This document shows positions 1 to 10,955 of a stretch of 64,000 bases of DNA, piece by piece. The position numbers and the translations under genes are program-made. Position 1 is the stretch's first letter; every line of letters starts with the position of its first letter. The notes under the pieces were generated by a model, which worked only from the letters and a program-made list of their open reading frames with translations, searched no databases and had not been told where the DNA came from. This DNA is from Acorus gramineus (taxonomy: Eukaryota > Streptophyta > Magnoliopsida > Acorales > Acoraceae), in the NCBI GenBank assembly GCA_030737835.1, contig CM060850.1, forward strand, positions 29,429,716-29,493,715, given 5' to 3'.

Positions 1-929
1 TGGTTTTATGTCAAAGTAATTAAGCCAATCTAATTAGTCCTTGCATTTGGGCAATCTGAAATTTGAGTGGCCCTCTGATTGAAAATCTCTATATGTTGAT
101 CCATGTGATTTTAAATTAGAAGTCATGTCACATCATCCAACCTGGTTTTGCATGCAATATCTTGAAATATGCACCCACTTATATAATTTTATAGCAACTC
201 CTAACTTAAACAAAAGGGTTGAACAACTATAGGGAAATTTTAATTATAATCACTTTGATGCCTTGGCTACATCACATTGGTTGATATTTGCAACTTTATT
301 AAAAGATACATATAGTCTCCACTTAGAAGATTAATTTATTAATAAATAGAAGTACTTTATTCTCAAGATCTCAAAAATCAGAAAGCTTTGAACTTGGAAT
401 AATGTATACTGTGATTCGCTTTGGTCAAAAAACATATGTTGAATCACTAGGTTTGATTAGACTGATCCCCCCACAATTAATTCTAATCACATGAGAAGAG
501 CCTTCTGATTTCATTCATTCATTGGTTTTCAGGTGATTGGATATTGGGAATTAGGAATGTGATTCAATTTATTAAATTAATACTATTAACTCAAATTCAA
601 GTTGTACTGAAGAATTCAAATGTGGATCATGGCCTGGAGAGCTGGTTTAGTCATGCATCCTTATTTTTATTAATGCAGGTCAGATATAGCTGTGCCCCAA
701 AAGGGGCAGTTCATGAACCTCTCCATGGTATGAACTCTTTAGTGATAAATAATGTACACACATGAATCTCTCCATGGTATGAACTGGTTTAGTGATACAC
801 ATGTATACACATGTACATTCATACGCCATCTGAAGCATTTCTTTAACAGTTAATGAAAATGATAAATAATGTAGTTGACAAATGTGAATCTGATCAGCTC
901 ACCATTTCTACAATTATTACATTAAAAAA
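1..929. other. AT-rich intergenic DNA, no gene seen
   Basis: No reading frame with recognisable protein similarity or splice structure. Short open frames here look like chance. A near-duplicate phrase around 'tctccatggtatgaact' occurs at about 719-735 and 767-783, the only local repeat noticed. Confidence 0.6.
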
Positions 930-1810
930 GGGTGAATTGTCCAAATTACCCTAGAGCCAACCCCCCATTATTCATATGCCCCCACCTTTTCAAAACATAT
1001 TTTTATACCCCTACAGCAACCACCCAATTTTTTTTACCTCTCTTTAATTTCCCTAGCCTCACAAAATCGCAGTTTTCCCTCTATAAATGCATATATGTTT
1101 TTTGTAACTTGCTGAACATAAAATGCAATTTTTGTAAATGTTATCTATAAGTGCATTATTATGTCATATAAAAATGATAACTAACAAAACACTAGAAAAA
1201 CATATATTAATGTTATGTGGCTCTTATAATGTCATAGAGTATACACTTGTTGATGTTTGATTTATTTGGGTGTTTGACTGATTGTTGCATCTTTAATATA
1301 GTTTGGATGCGCTTTCTTCTTAATGAAGTATGATTGCTAACTCGATGGTATAACAGTAGATTCAATTTCAACCAAAAGGGCGTGAAGAGTATCCCGGGGA
1401 AGGCAACAACTTAGTTCATTAGAATAGGAAAAGAATGTCGGAATGCAAACATTCGATAAATTCAAGTGTTTTGATATATTTATTGTGATAATATATTTTC
1501 ATGTGTTATGCATTAACGTATGTTTCTACTAGTGTTTTACAAGTTACCATTTTTACATGACATGTATAATAATGTACTTACAAATAATATTTACAGAAAT
1601 TATATATTGTGTTTTGCAAGTTACTGACAATATATATCTACTTACAGGAAAAAAAACTATGATTTTGTAGGGCTGGGAGAATTAAAGAAAGGAGAATAAA
1701 AATAAATGGGTGTTTGCTGCATGGATACAATTTTTTTTTTGAAAATGTGAGGGCATAGGAATAATGGGGGGTTTGGCTGTAGCCTACAGGGGTATTTGGG
1801 TAATTAACCC
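930..1810. mobile_element. Foldback (Mutator-like) element with ~290-bp inverted termini
   Basis: The left arm (about 930-1219) and right arm (about 1500-1810) are imperfect inverted copies. Matching blocks include the terminal GGGTNAATT, the CCAACCCCCCATTATTC block, and inner blocks around 'acaaaacactag' and 'gtaacttgc'. The loop of about 280 bp has no transposase. The element is flanked by a 7-bp A-rich direct repeat TAAAAAA (923-929 and 1811-1817), too simple to prove a target duplication. Long arms suggest a Mutator-like non-autonomous element. Confidence 0.75.
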
Positions 1811-2615
1811 TAAAAAAATTATGTCCTACACTGATTTTAAAAAGAACATGGGAAAAATTTGTTCACGGAATCATTGTTAGAGTAGAAGAATTGGTGTGGA
1901 ATATGATGGAATAGGGGTGGTAAACTTAAAAAATTTGTTTGTATATGAGGAACTATGGGTGAATATAACTATGTCAGAATAAGTAAGAATAAACTGATTT
2001 TGGCAATCTAGTTCCACTTAGTATTGTGTTATTACACTCATTCTATTTCACTTATATAAAGGCGGTTTACATGATAAATCACGTGTTATCACCTTTTATA
2101 AATCAAGTGGTTCACATATCAAATAAATCATTATTCACTTTTCATTCACCTTTAATCGACAACTTATACATGGTCAATCTAGCAATAAAAAAATCATTGT
2201 TACGTGTTCCAATGACAATAACTAAAAACACAACCAAACATAAAATGATTAATTCCATTGATAGATTTATTTATACTAGAATAGTTATTTATCTAAAAAA
2301 TAGCTTATATCGCAATCAAAAAAGGGAAAAAAAATTGAATAAGAATTACAACCGGAAAACTGACTTTGGATTTTGTTACTTGCAAGATCGCTAATTAAAT
2401 ACAATATAATGTACCTTTTTGTGGTGTGTACGTTTAGTATACATGGAAAAAATGATTTCAAAACCATTATCCAAATTAAACATACGGACCATCACAACTG
2501 TTGAGATTTGATTTTATATTTGAAAATTGAGCTAGTGTTTGAAGATATATTGTAGTGGAGTCACATAGACACCAGTTGGAATGGTTAATTAATACGTTTG
2601 ATATTGTTATAGATA
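1811..2615. other. AT-rich intergenic DNA, no gene seen
   Basis: The 122-codon open frame at 2026-2394 has low-complexity composition, no domain and no conserved motif. I see nothing else in this stretch. Confidence 0.55.
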
Positions 2616-2624
2616 TTTTTTATT

Positions 2625-3147
2625 GGGAAAAATCATGTAACCACATGTAAATTGTCGGAAATCTATATAACCTCCTGGCTTTTTCTGAAATCCATATAAC
2701 CCCCTGAAAACATCTATGTAAATTCAATTAACCCCCTGAGTTAATTTTTTGTTAACATATTAGGATTATTCTTCGAATATTTTGTCTGGTTAACCATGGA
2801 TGAAAATATAATATATCAAAAAACATTTACAATGTGTTAAAAATACAAAAAATATATATCTATAAATGATGATTTTACATTTCCAGATAAGGTTTTATAA
2901 TCTATCTGGAGGGGGGTAAAATTATCATTTACAGATAGTTTTTCGCATTTTTACAAATTGCAGGAGTTTTTTGTTATATTGTATTTTCACTCAGGGTTAT
3001 CCAAATCAGAATATTTACATAATATTCATTATCTATCAATTAAAGTTTAACTTAAGGGATTATTTGGATTTACATAGATATTTTCATAAAGTTATATAGA
3101 TTTCAGACAGTTTACATGGGGGGTGTTTCCGTATTTGGATTTTTTCC
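2625..3147. mobile_element. Near-complete hairpin element with 9-bp target duplication (Mutator-like MITE)
   Basis: The two halves are inverted copies almost to the centre near 2898, so the 523-bp element would fold into one long hairpin. Ends are GGGAAAAATC on the left and, as reverse complement, GGAAAAAATCC on the right. The flanking 9-mers TTTTTTATT (2616-2624) and TTTTTCATT (3148-3156) match at 8 of 9 positions, as expected for an aged Mutator-type target duplication. It carries no coding capacity. Confidence 0.8.
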
Positions 3148-3519
3148 TTTTTCATTATATGGAAAGTGGAAACCCTCGATATATAGATTGTGAATATGAA
3201 AGCCGCCCGATTAGAATTTCACATAATCTAGGTTCAGATCCATTCTGTGATATGGTGGTTTATTAGAACTATATATAATTGTTTACTTTTAATGTAAAAT
3301 TTTCAATGGTGTAATAATAAGGGTATTGGAAAATTTTCAATGTTAACCAAAAGATATATTTAAGCAACTAACAAAATGATATTTAATCCTATCATTTTTT
3401 TTTTTTTGTGAGTATTGGAAAAAATTAATTGTTATTTTTTTTATTGGTCGTGATCAATATTTGGATACAAATTAATTGGTTATTAAAAATTGTTACGGTA
3501 ACTTAAAGATCATTTCAAT

Positions 3520-3843
3520 TTCATCTTAATCATTTGTTTAACTCATAGAAAGTCTAATTTAATTCATGTTATTATTTAATTAATTAGATTCATAAATGAT
3601 TTATGAAATTTTCAAGTCAATTATAAATTCATAACTTAAAAAAAATTGTATAGCAAAATGTGATGTCCATGTATGAATAGATTCATCTTAATCATTTGTT
3701 TAACTCATAGAAAGTCTAATTTAATTCATGTTATTATTTAATTAATTAGATTCATAAATGATTTATGAAATTTTCAAGTCAATTATAAATTCATAATTTA
3801 AAAAAAATTATATAGCAAAATGTGATGTCCATGTATGAATAGA
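3520..3843. repeat. Tandem duplication, two copies of 162 bp
   Basis: The copies at 3520-3681 and 3682-3843 are head-to-tail and differ at only about two positions in an A-rich stretch. Near identity indicates a recent duplication. No gene lies in it. Confidence 0.9.
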
Positions 3844-3995
3844 CTTTTGTTAAAAAAAAAGCTTCTGCTTTCTGACTTTCATGGCTCTGACGAAACGTAG
3901 AGAGCCATATTGGTGCGAGGCGTGCACGATAAATAAACACGTACAATAATTAACTTTGTTAAAACCAGGGAATCATTAGTCAACGAACGCATTCT

Positions 3996-4148
3996 CGTCC
4001 GGTGAGCGTAGCAGATAAGGCATCACATTCAACTTAAACACTCATTCACATGCACTTCAACCTATCAATTGAATGGATACGAATTGGATATCTAATTTTG
4101 AAATTCGTATTAAGTTCATATTTTGATCTCTTCATATACATACCAGGT
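3996..4148. repeat. Direct repeat, copy 1 of about 150 bp
   Basis: It matches 4584-4733 in the same orientation. Both begin with CGTCCGGTGAGCGTAGCAG and run to 'gatctcttcatata'. The second copy has small indels and substitutions. The spacer 4149-4583 holds only AT-rich DNA with a chance frame on the minus strand. Confidence 0.85.
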
Positions 4149-4583
4149 ATTTAGCTAGTCAAATATAGTAAAAAATTAATAAAAAAATACATTTGAGAAG
4201 TCGAGTGGGTGGAGAGGTGGGGCCCATTATTGGTTTGGCTAGTTTATTTAGATAGTCCATTAAAGCAACAACAACCAATTAAATAGGAATATAGTATTTG
4301 AGTGTGTAGTGGATGTATAAAATGATGACATGGCACTTTAACATCTTGTTTAACTAACATATACATTAGAGATGCTCTGATGCAATTAATACATGACATG
4401 AATGGTGGAGATGACAGGTGAAGTAAATTTTTTTGTCCCCGTATGAATATAGAATAAGATTTATTCTCAGGTATACAATTATTTTGATATAAGTGAGTAT
4501 AAATAAAGATAAAGTGATTTTATGTTTTATTGTGTTTTGAATTATTCTCGTTTTGAAATGTAATAATGAAAAATTTTGTTGCA

Positions 4584-4733
4584 CGTCCGGTGAGCGTAGC
4601 AGATAAGGCATCACATTCAACTTAAACAGACTCATTCACATGCACGTAAAGATATCAATTCAACGGATAATACCTAATTTTGAAATCCGTAATAAGTTCA
4701 TATTTTGATCTCTTCATATACCGATCATGTATT
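4584..4733. repeat. Direct repeat, copy 2 of about 150 bp
   Basis: This is the partner of 3996-4148. The copies share exact blocks of more than 40 bp at the start and about 30 bp at the end, with a diverged middle. Confidence 0.85.
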
Positions 4734-4935
4734 TTTTAAATAATTGATATGTTTAAATATTAACATTAAATTATATAATCAAATGATATATTAGAGAGAT
4801 AAAAATTTAAATTGATTTTAAAATTTATTATCCTTTTTAGATATTATACATTGATAATTTAATAGTAATATAATATATGATTATTGTAATTAATCATACA
4901 AATAAACAAAAATGAACAATATATAATATAAATAT

Positions 4936-5189
4936 GGGATTTTTAATTTTAAGTCTCCACAAACAATATGATTTAGTGATCGATTCATCAATTCTTCATA
5001 TTTTGGTTTTAGTCCCCAGATTTAAAGATATGTTTCTTTTAAGTTCATGGGAATGACCTATTCCTAAATTATTTGGTTTTGATTTTAGTCAATGTGAGAA
5101 ACTAAAAAGGAACTAAAACCAAAATAAGAAGAAGTAATGGATCGATCCTTAAATAAGTATATTTCCAGGTATTAAAACCTAAAAAATCC
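4936..5189. mobile_element. 254-bp foldback MITE with exact 9-bp target duplication
   Basis: Termini are GGGATTTTTAATTTTA and, as reverse complement on the right, GGATTTTTTAGGTTTTA, with an inner inverted match around 'atattttggttttagt'. The element is flanked by the exact 9-mer TATAAATAT at 4927-4935 and 5190-5198, the signature length for Mutator-type insertion. It lies about 650 bp upstream of the U-box gene start. Confidence 0.85.
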
Positions 5190-5842
5190 TATAAATATAT
5201 GTGTTTTTATAATATACGTCGGCTATGAATATTTTTTGAATCAAATAAATTAATATCGATATCCGTATTTTGAATCTTTAAATATCAAATATTCCTTTTT
5301 TTTTTTTAAATGGATTCTGATAAAATTTGAATTCTTTGAAGATAATTTACAAACTTGTATAAAGTTGATAAAAAGAAAAAAACCAGAGAGATACAGACGT
5401 AAGGCGGAGGATAGGATCCACCGATCTCCATCAAAATTTGTCAGACTCCGCTCAACGGTCTACCCATCTTTCAAATTTTGAAAAAAAAGAAAAGAAAAGT
5501 AAAACCTCGGATTCCTCGCCGACTATTCCAAAACATCGTGAACGTTAAAACTCAAAAACAACGTAAAGTCAAAACTCAAAAACATGGGCAGAAGACAAAA
5601 TCCTAATAAGAAGTGCCCAAAAAAATTCACCATTAATAGCTAGCGTTGCTTTTGGGGAATCTCTCTTTTCGTGTAACGAAATTGTCTACCACGTACTCTC
5701 TCTATATCCAAACCATTGACTTTGATATATATCTCAACCTTATATATATCATAACTCATAAGAAGCTCCATTTGTCTTTCTCTGTCTGTATATTTTCACA
5801 TTGAAACAGAATTAACAAGCCCAACTTGATTAGAGCTTCTCC
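5190..5842 (+). promoter_or_regulatory. Promoter and 5' leader region of the U-box ligase gene
   Basis: A TATA-like run lies at 5741-5748, about 95 bp before the start codon. Two WRKY-type W-boxes are visible: TTGACT at 5716-5721 and its reverse complement AGTCAA at 5567-5572. W-boxes fit the pathogen inducibility known for PUB22/23/24 genes, but function here is inferred from motif presence only. The leader has no upstream ATG close to the chosen start. Confidence 0.55.
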
Positions 5843-7265
5843 ATGGAAGTCCCAGATTTCTTTAGGTGTCCCATATCAATGGAGCTCATGAAGGACCCAG
5901 TGACGATCCCCACCGGCGTCACCTACGACCGCCGGAGCATCGAAAAGTGGTTCTTCGTGTACAAGAAGTCCACCTGCCCTGCCACCGGACAGACCGTCGT
6001 CTCCACCTCCGACATAACCCCAAACCACACCCTCCGCCGCCTCATCACCGCCTGGATCGAAGACCTCGGCCGGACCTCCTCCTCCTCTGCTGCCTCCTCC
6101 CCTCCCTCCACCTCCGCCTCCGCCGCAGTCAACAAGGACGACCTTGCCTCCCTCCTCGCCGCGATCGATTCCTCCTCCCCTTTCAAGGTGGGCTCCCTCA
6201 AGAAGCTCCGGGCGGCGGTAGAATCCGGTGGAGGCAATGCCCGGGCCGATTTCGTGTCGCTTGGCGGGATAGAAACATTGGGTCGGATAGTTATTCAGGT
6301 TTGACCATTGTTACATTTAATCTTTATTTCAGTTTAAAATATATTTTCATATACGTTATTAGATATCTAATTAAACACATACATCGTTTAGAGGCACATG
6401 TTTCGGTTAAAAAAGAGCTGAATCTAACATTTTCGTTCAGGTTTTGTCGGACTCGGCCGATTCATCCACCGTGCACGCATGCGAGCACGCACTCGCAGTC
6501 TTAACGCACCACCTCCCTCTCCCGGAGGACGCATTGACCGAGCCCGACCTCATCAAGTCCATGTTGACCGTCCTCCAAAGGGGCTCCGCCGAATCCCGGC
6601 TCCACGTATTGACGATCTTCCAAAGCGCCGTCAAGTCGTCCAACCGCAAGTGGACATCTGTCATCACCGACAACGACATCGACATCACCAAATCCCTGTT
6701 GGATCTCCTGTCGGACGAGGTCTCCACCGCCAAATCGAGCTCCTACGCCCTGGACGTGCTGATCGGGGTATTGGGTCGTCGCCATTCGAAGAAGAACCGA
6801 TTGAAGGCCGTCGAAGCAGGGGCGGTTCACGTGTTGGTCGAGCTTCTCATCGACTGCCCGAGCCGGCACAGGTGCGAGAAGGCGTTGTTCGCGCTCAAGC
6901 TCCTCTGCGAGTGCGCCGAGGGGAGGTCGGCGTTCGCGGACCACGCGGTGGCGATAGCGGCGGTGGCGAAGGTGGCGATGCGCGTGTCGGACGCGGCGAC
7001 GAAGCTTTCGGTGAAGGTGTTGTGGCTCGTGTGCGGCGGAGGTGGAGGAGGGGCGGCGGAGAGGGTGTTGGAGGAGATGGTGATGTGTGGGGCGGTGAAG
7101 AAGTTGTTGGGGGTGTTGCATGTTGACGGGAGGTCGTCGACGAAGGAGAAGGCGATGAGGATGATCAGGTTGCATGGGGGGGTTTGGAGGAGGTACCCGT
7201 GTTGTCCCAGTGAATTGAGGGGTTACTTGGATTATGTGAATGGTAGTGATTCTAGACTGCATTGA
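5843..7265 (+). CDS. U-box E3 ubiquitin ligase, PUB22/23/24-like
   Basis: Two exons, 5843-6298 and 6441-7265, joined in phase 0 by a 142-bp GT-AG intron, give 426 residues, close to the roughly 435 of Arabidopsis PUB22/23. The U-box occupies about residues 4-76, with the hallmarks FFRCPISMELMKDPV, GVTYDRRSIEKW and TPNHTLRRLI. A Ser/Ala-rich linker follows, then helical Armadillo-type repeats to the C-terminus. Family members transfer ubiquitin from an E2 to targets, and PUB22/23/24 damp pattern-triggered immunity and drought signalling; the substrate here is unknown. The start lies in a good context (ccATGG). The CDS is strikingly GC-rich compared with its AT-rich surroundings, and exon 2 ends with a Gly-rich insertion near residue 347. 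PUB20/21 are alternative relatives. Confidence 0.92.
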
Positions 7266-7640
7266 AATTAAATCAATCTCTCAAAATACAACTCACAATT
7301 TCACATGATATAAAACTGTATGTATCATTTTTTTTTAGATTCTGGTTTCTCGGCAGCAAAGAAATTCGTTTTGTGTCACATTCTTGCTAATTCTGTATTT
7401 TTTTTCTTTTTCTAGGGTTTCTTCATGATTTGATTTTTGTGGTGTATCTTTATTTTTTTTATTTCTACATTTGTAATTCTGGTCTTTGATTTGATGGTTG
7501 GAGTGAGCGTTATTGATTACTCAAGAGGATGTCTTATTTTGTATGGTGAATCGCCGCACAACCATTCCGAGACAAGGAGGGATACATGTACGATTTTTTT
7601 GTGAATATTATCTTGATCAATAAGATCTTATGAAGGGCAA
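7266..7640 (+). other. 3' flank of the U-box gene
   Basis: An AT/T-rich stretch that must contain the 3' UTR and polyadenylation signals. No single signal stands out and there is no further gene. Confidence 0.5.
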
Positions 7641-8853
7641 TCAAAAAATCTATTACAGTGAGCATTATTATTTCCCTAGACTCCTAGAGGAGTCTACAAA
7701 GATTGTGTGTAACATTATATAGCCATTATATATGTTTAATTATAATCCAAATCGCTTATGTTTAATTCGTTGTTGGAATAAAACTAATATTTGAAACATC
7801 TATTACATTCTTCTTCTTTTTTTGAAGAAAGGTAGATATTTACAACATGGCCGGCCCTGACTATAGGCCCAGTAGGCGACCGCCTAGGGCCCCTTATTCA
7901 AAGAGGGCCCCCAAATCCAAGATTTTTTTTTATATTAAACTTTTGAAATTAAACTTAATAATAAGTTTACATCTAGTCCATTTTGTAGCCCTAAATTCAA
8001 TTTAAAAGTGTTTTGAATTTTTTTAAAATAGTATACATCATCTAATAAAGTACATATTTTTACAATAAGTGAAGCATATACCTCTAATAAATAGCATATA
8101 TGCACTGCTAAAGTTAGTATACGCTTTGATAATTTTCCATCGACGCATATGAGATTGGAATTGAGGCTGGAATAAAAACTATGTGTAACAACACTCTAAA
8201 ATTAAATTTTTTTAAAAAAATAACTTGAATATGTCTTCCTATTTATTTTAAATTTAAATTTATAAGTTTTATTTGAAAATGTAATCTTTGTTGGCATCAT
8301 TATGAAAAGTATTTTTTTTTTGTGATTTTTAAAAAATTTCATCTGTATCTTTATATATTGAATATATTTTTAGTATACTCTATTTTATAGGGATTTATTT
8401 ATTTTCTATAAAAGAAATGATCTTATTTTTGTGATTTTTTTTTCTTTTTAAAGAAGAACTCGATGAATTTTTTGCTTAGTCTTGATTTTTTTATTACTAA
8501 CATGATTAAAACATTAATTCAAAAATTTCAATATACATATATAGGGCCCCATTTTATGAGTTGGCCTAGGGCCCCACCTAGATTTTCTTATCTCAGGGCC
8601 GGCCCTGATTTACAATCCGATTTCATTTCTGATATCGAATTACAAACTCTGAAAGGAGGGTGATTAGAAAGCATAAAGAAAATATCTTATAAAATACAAT
8701 AAAACCTCCTCGCTCCCGAGGTTAAAAGAGACATCTAACCCACTCCATGGCTACCTCGTGACACATATCCTCCCGCTTCTGAATGCCACCTCCTCCGCCT
8801 TCGCAATGAATCATCCCCAATCCCTGATGCACCCTCGAAACATGTTTCACATG
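7641..8853. repeat. Direct duplication copy 1 (interrupted by a hAT element)
   Basis: 7641-7845 plus 8608-8853 match 9323-9784 at over 90% by eye. The unit contains the 3' end of a minus-strand LINE (its C-terminal tail is readable in reverse at 8735-8853) plus the sequence beyond that end. Relative to copy 2 it lacks about 24 bp near 8740, carries a small internal duplication near 7680, and holds the hAT insertion. Confidence 0.85.
7846..8607. mobile_element. Non-autonomous hAT transposon, 762 bp, with 8-bp target duplication
   Basis: Termini are CATGGCCGGCCCTGA on the left and, as reverse complement on the right, CAGGGCCGGCCCTGA: 15 bp with one mismatch. The exact 8-mer ATTTACAA flanks both sides (7838-7845 and 8608-8615). 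An 8-bp duplication and these termini fit the hAT superfamily. Subterminal GGGCCCC blocks occur at both ends. No transposase is encoded, so it is a deletion derivative. The duplicated locus near 9515 shows the equivalent site without the insertion. Confidence 0.93.
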
Positions 8854-9322
8854 CACTACAAGAAATATGAGCATTAGCTGCGAAACATGTCGTAGCAAAA
8901 ACCCGTGTTTTCTCCTCGTACCAGATAACCTTTTTGCAACGCAAGTCATTTCATAGCAGAAGGAGACCTTTCGCGACGACGAGAATTTCGCAGCAAATGT
9001 CAGATTTTGCTGCGAAAATATTTCAATAGCTAAAGATTACCTCTTGCGACGAAACTAAGTTACGTTGCAAAATGTAACATTTTGCTACGACATTATTTTG
9101 CAGCTAAAAGTGTATAAATATAATAAAAAAAAAACCCTTTCCCATTGAAATATTTCACAGAAAAAGATCACATATTTCATATAAAATTTTTTATATTACA
9201 ATTAAATAAATGTTTAATGATGACAATAATAATAAAACCAATTCAAGTTTTAACATAAAAACTAATTGTATAAATTATAAATTGTTATAATATCTCTTGA
9301 AAAAAATACAACAATAAAAGAC
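8854..9322. mobile_element. CACTA (En/Spm) transposon end, truncated
   Basis: It begins CACTACAAGAAAT, the classic CACTA terminus, and is followed over about 250 bp by many direct and inverted subterminal copies of a TTGCTGCGAAA-like motif (for example near 8876, 8990, 9008, 9047 and 9085). No matching opposite terminus was found before the second duplication copy begins at 9323, so only one end remains. It interrupts the LINE tail of duplication copy 1. Confidence 0.85.
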
Positions 9323-9784
9323 TCAAAAAATCTATCACAGTGAGCATTATTATTTCCCTAGAGGAGTCTACAAAGATTGTGTGTAACATTATATAGCCAC
9401 TACATATGTTTAATTATAATCCAAATCGCTTATGTTTAATTCGTTGTTGGAATAAAACTAATATTTGAAACATCTATTACATTCTTTTTTCCTTCTTTTT
9501 TTGAAGAAAGGTTGATGTTTGCTACCCAATTTCATTTATGATATCGAATTACAAACTCCGAAAGGAGGGTGATTAGAAAGCATAAAGAAAACATCTTATA
9601 AAATACAATAAAACCCCCTCGCTCCTGAGGTTAGAAGAGATATCTAACCCGACAGAAGGGGTGAGGAGGCTCACTCCATGGCTACCTCGTGACACATATC
9701 CTCCCGTCTCTGAATGCCACCTCCTCCGCTTTCGCAATGAACCGTCTCCAGTTCCTGATGCACCCTCAAAACATGTCTCACATG
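9323..9784. repeat. Direct duplication copy 2 (without the hAT element)
   Basis: It matches 7641-7845 plus 8608-8853. Around 9514-9530 the sequence corresponds to the hAT target site of copy 1 and contains no insertion and no excision footprint. It continues without a break into the longer LINE body to its right. Confidence 0.85.
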
Positions 9785-10955
9785 TTTTCTTTGTGCAACC
9801 CTCGCACTTCGAAAGATGACCTCGTTCCGCGTCCGCCAGATAGACCACGGCCCCGCCGGTATGATGGTTCGCGCAATCGTCGCCTCCAATCTACTGTCCG
9901 TTGAGTTTGCCATTCTGGGCTGCACTACCCACAGCTCTTCTAGCGACGTAAAGGCTATCCGAACTCCGGTCTGCACCCCCACCTCATCCCAAAATTCCTT
10001 TGTCACCGGGCAAGTGCAGAATAAATGCTGGACCGTTTCCAACGGCTCCGTACAAAGGGGACACGCCGTGGAATCGTTTGGTGCCCACCGAGCTCGGTAC
10101 GCTCTCGTAAGAACACGTTTAAGAGAGAGGAACCACATAAATACCTTGATTTTCAAATGGACTTTTGGCTGCCAGATTTGACTGAATCTCGGGCAAGTCG
10201 GAAGACTCCCAGATCCTGTCAATCTCCACCATGCGTAAGCACTCTTGACTGAGAACATCCCTGCCGCGTTGAGTTGCCATCGCATCTGATCCGAGCTCCC
10301 TTCCAGAACCCGTAGAGAGCCAATCCGGTCCATCAAGACAACGTATTGGTCAGTCTCTGTAGTGTTCAAACGTCCTCAAAGCAGCTCAACCTGCCAGCTC
10401 CCAGATCCCTCGTGAAAGAACTCAAAGACAGATCCATCCTTCTTGGCGGCCAGTCTAAAAATATCCGGAACCAGGTTGCTAAGCCGAGCTTCTCCAATCC
10501 ATCAGTCAAGCCGAAAGTGCATTGATCTACCATCCCCTACCTTCCATACGAAGGCGTTGACTACCTCCATGCGGTCCGCGAATAGACCTTTGCATATCTG
10601 GCTCGCTCTCACGTTTAGGGATGGCCATCGGCAGTCCCCCATGCCCCCACCACCGTACCTGTCCCTTATTAAGTGCGTTCAGATTGATGCTGTCCTCGAT
10701 AACCATCTCCACACCCACCTGATAATGAGGGCTTTGTTCATGCATCTTAAGTTTAGTACTCCCAGACCCCCCCCCCTCTCACTTAGGTCTACAGACTGAC
10801 TCCCAATCAACAATATGGGAGGCCTTTCGGTCAGTCTCCCCTCCTTGCCAAAGGAATCTCCTGCGGATCCGATCGATTCTATCTAGCACCCCAACCGGTA
10901 GCCTAAAAATCGATAGATAGAATAGAAGAAGGTTGGTCAGGACAGCTTGTAGGAT
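9486..10955 (-). mobile_element. 5'-truncated LINE (L1-type) retrotransposon, decayed
   Basis: Read on the minus strand, about 10955-10800 encodes the RT thumb region with [11 protein letters not shown] and [11 protein letters not shown]. After frame breaks, 10369-9671 is an open 232-codon stretch with the zf-RVT domain: KVHLKIKVFMWFL, CPLCTEPLETVQHLFCTCP and the terminal WSIWRTRNEVIF. The A-rich 3' tail lies near 9486-9510 as T/C-rich + strand. Frameshifts between the RT and zinc parts show that it is dead. 5' truncation is typical of LINE insertion. The rest of the RT and the endonuclease are missing. Confidence 0.88.

Noticed and set aside
2026..2394. 122-codon open frame in AT-rich DNA
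   Set aside because: Low-complexity Lys/Asn/Ile composition, no domain, no splice context and no Kozak-like start.
6501..7262. 253-codon minus-strand frame opposite the U-box exon 2
   Set aside because: Shadow frame created by GC-rich third positions on the real coding strand; Arg/His/Pro-rich with no domain.
8722..8949. 75-codon minus-strand frame near 8.8 kb
   Set aside because: Its C-terminal half is the LINE tail and its N-terminal half is CACTA sequence, so it is a chance fusion of two elements, not a gene.
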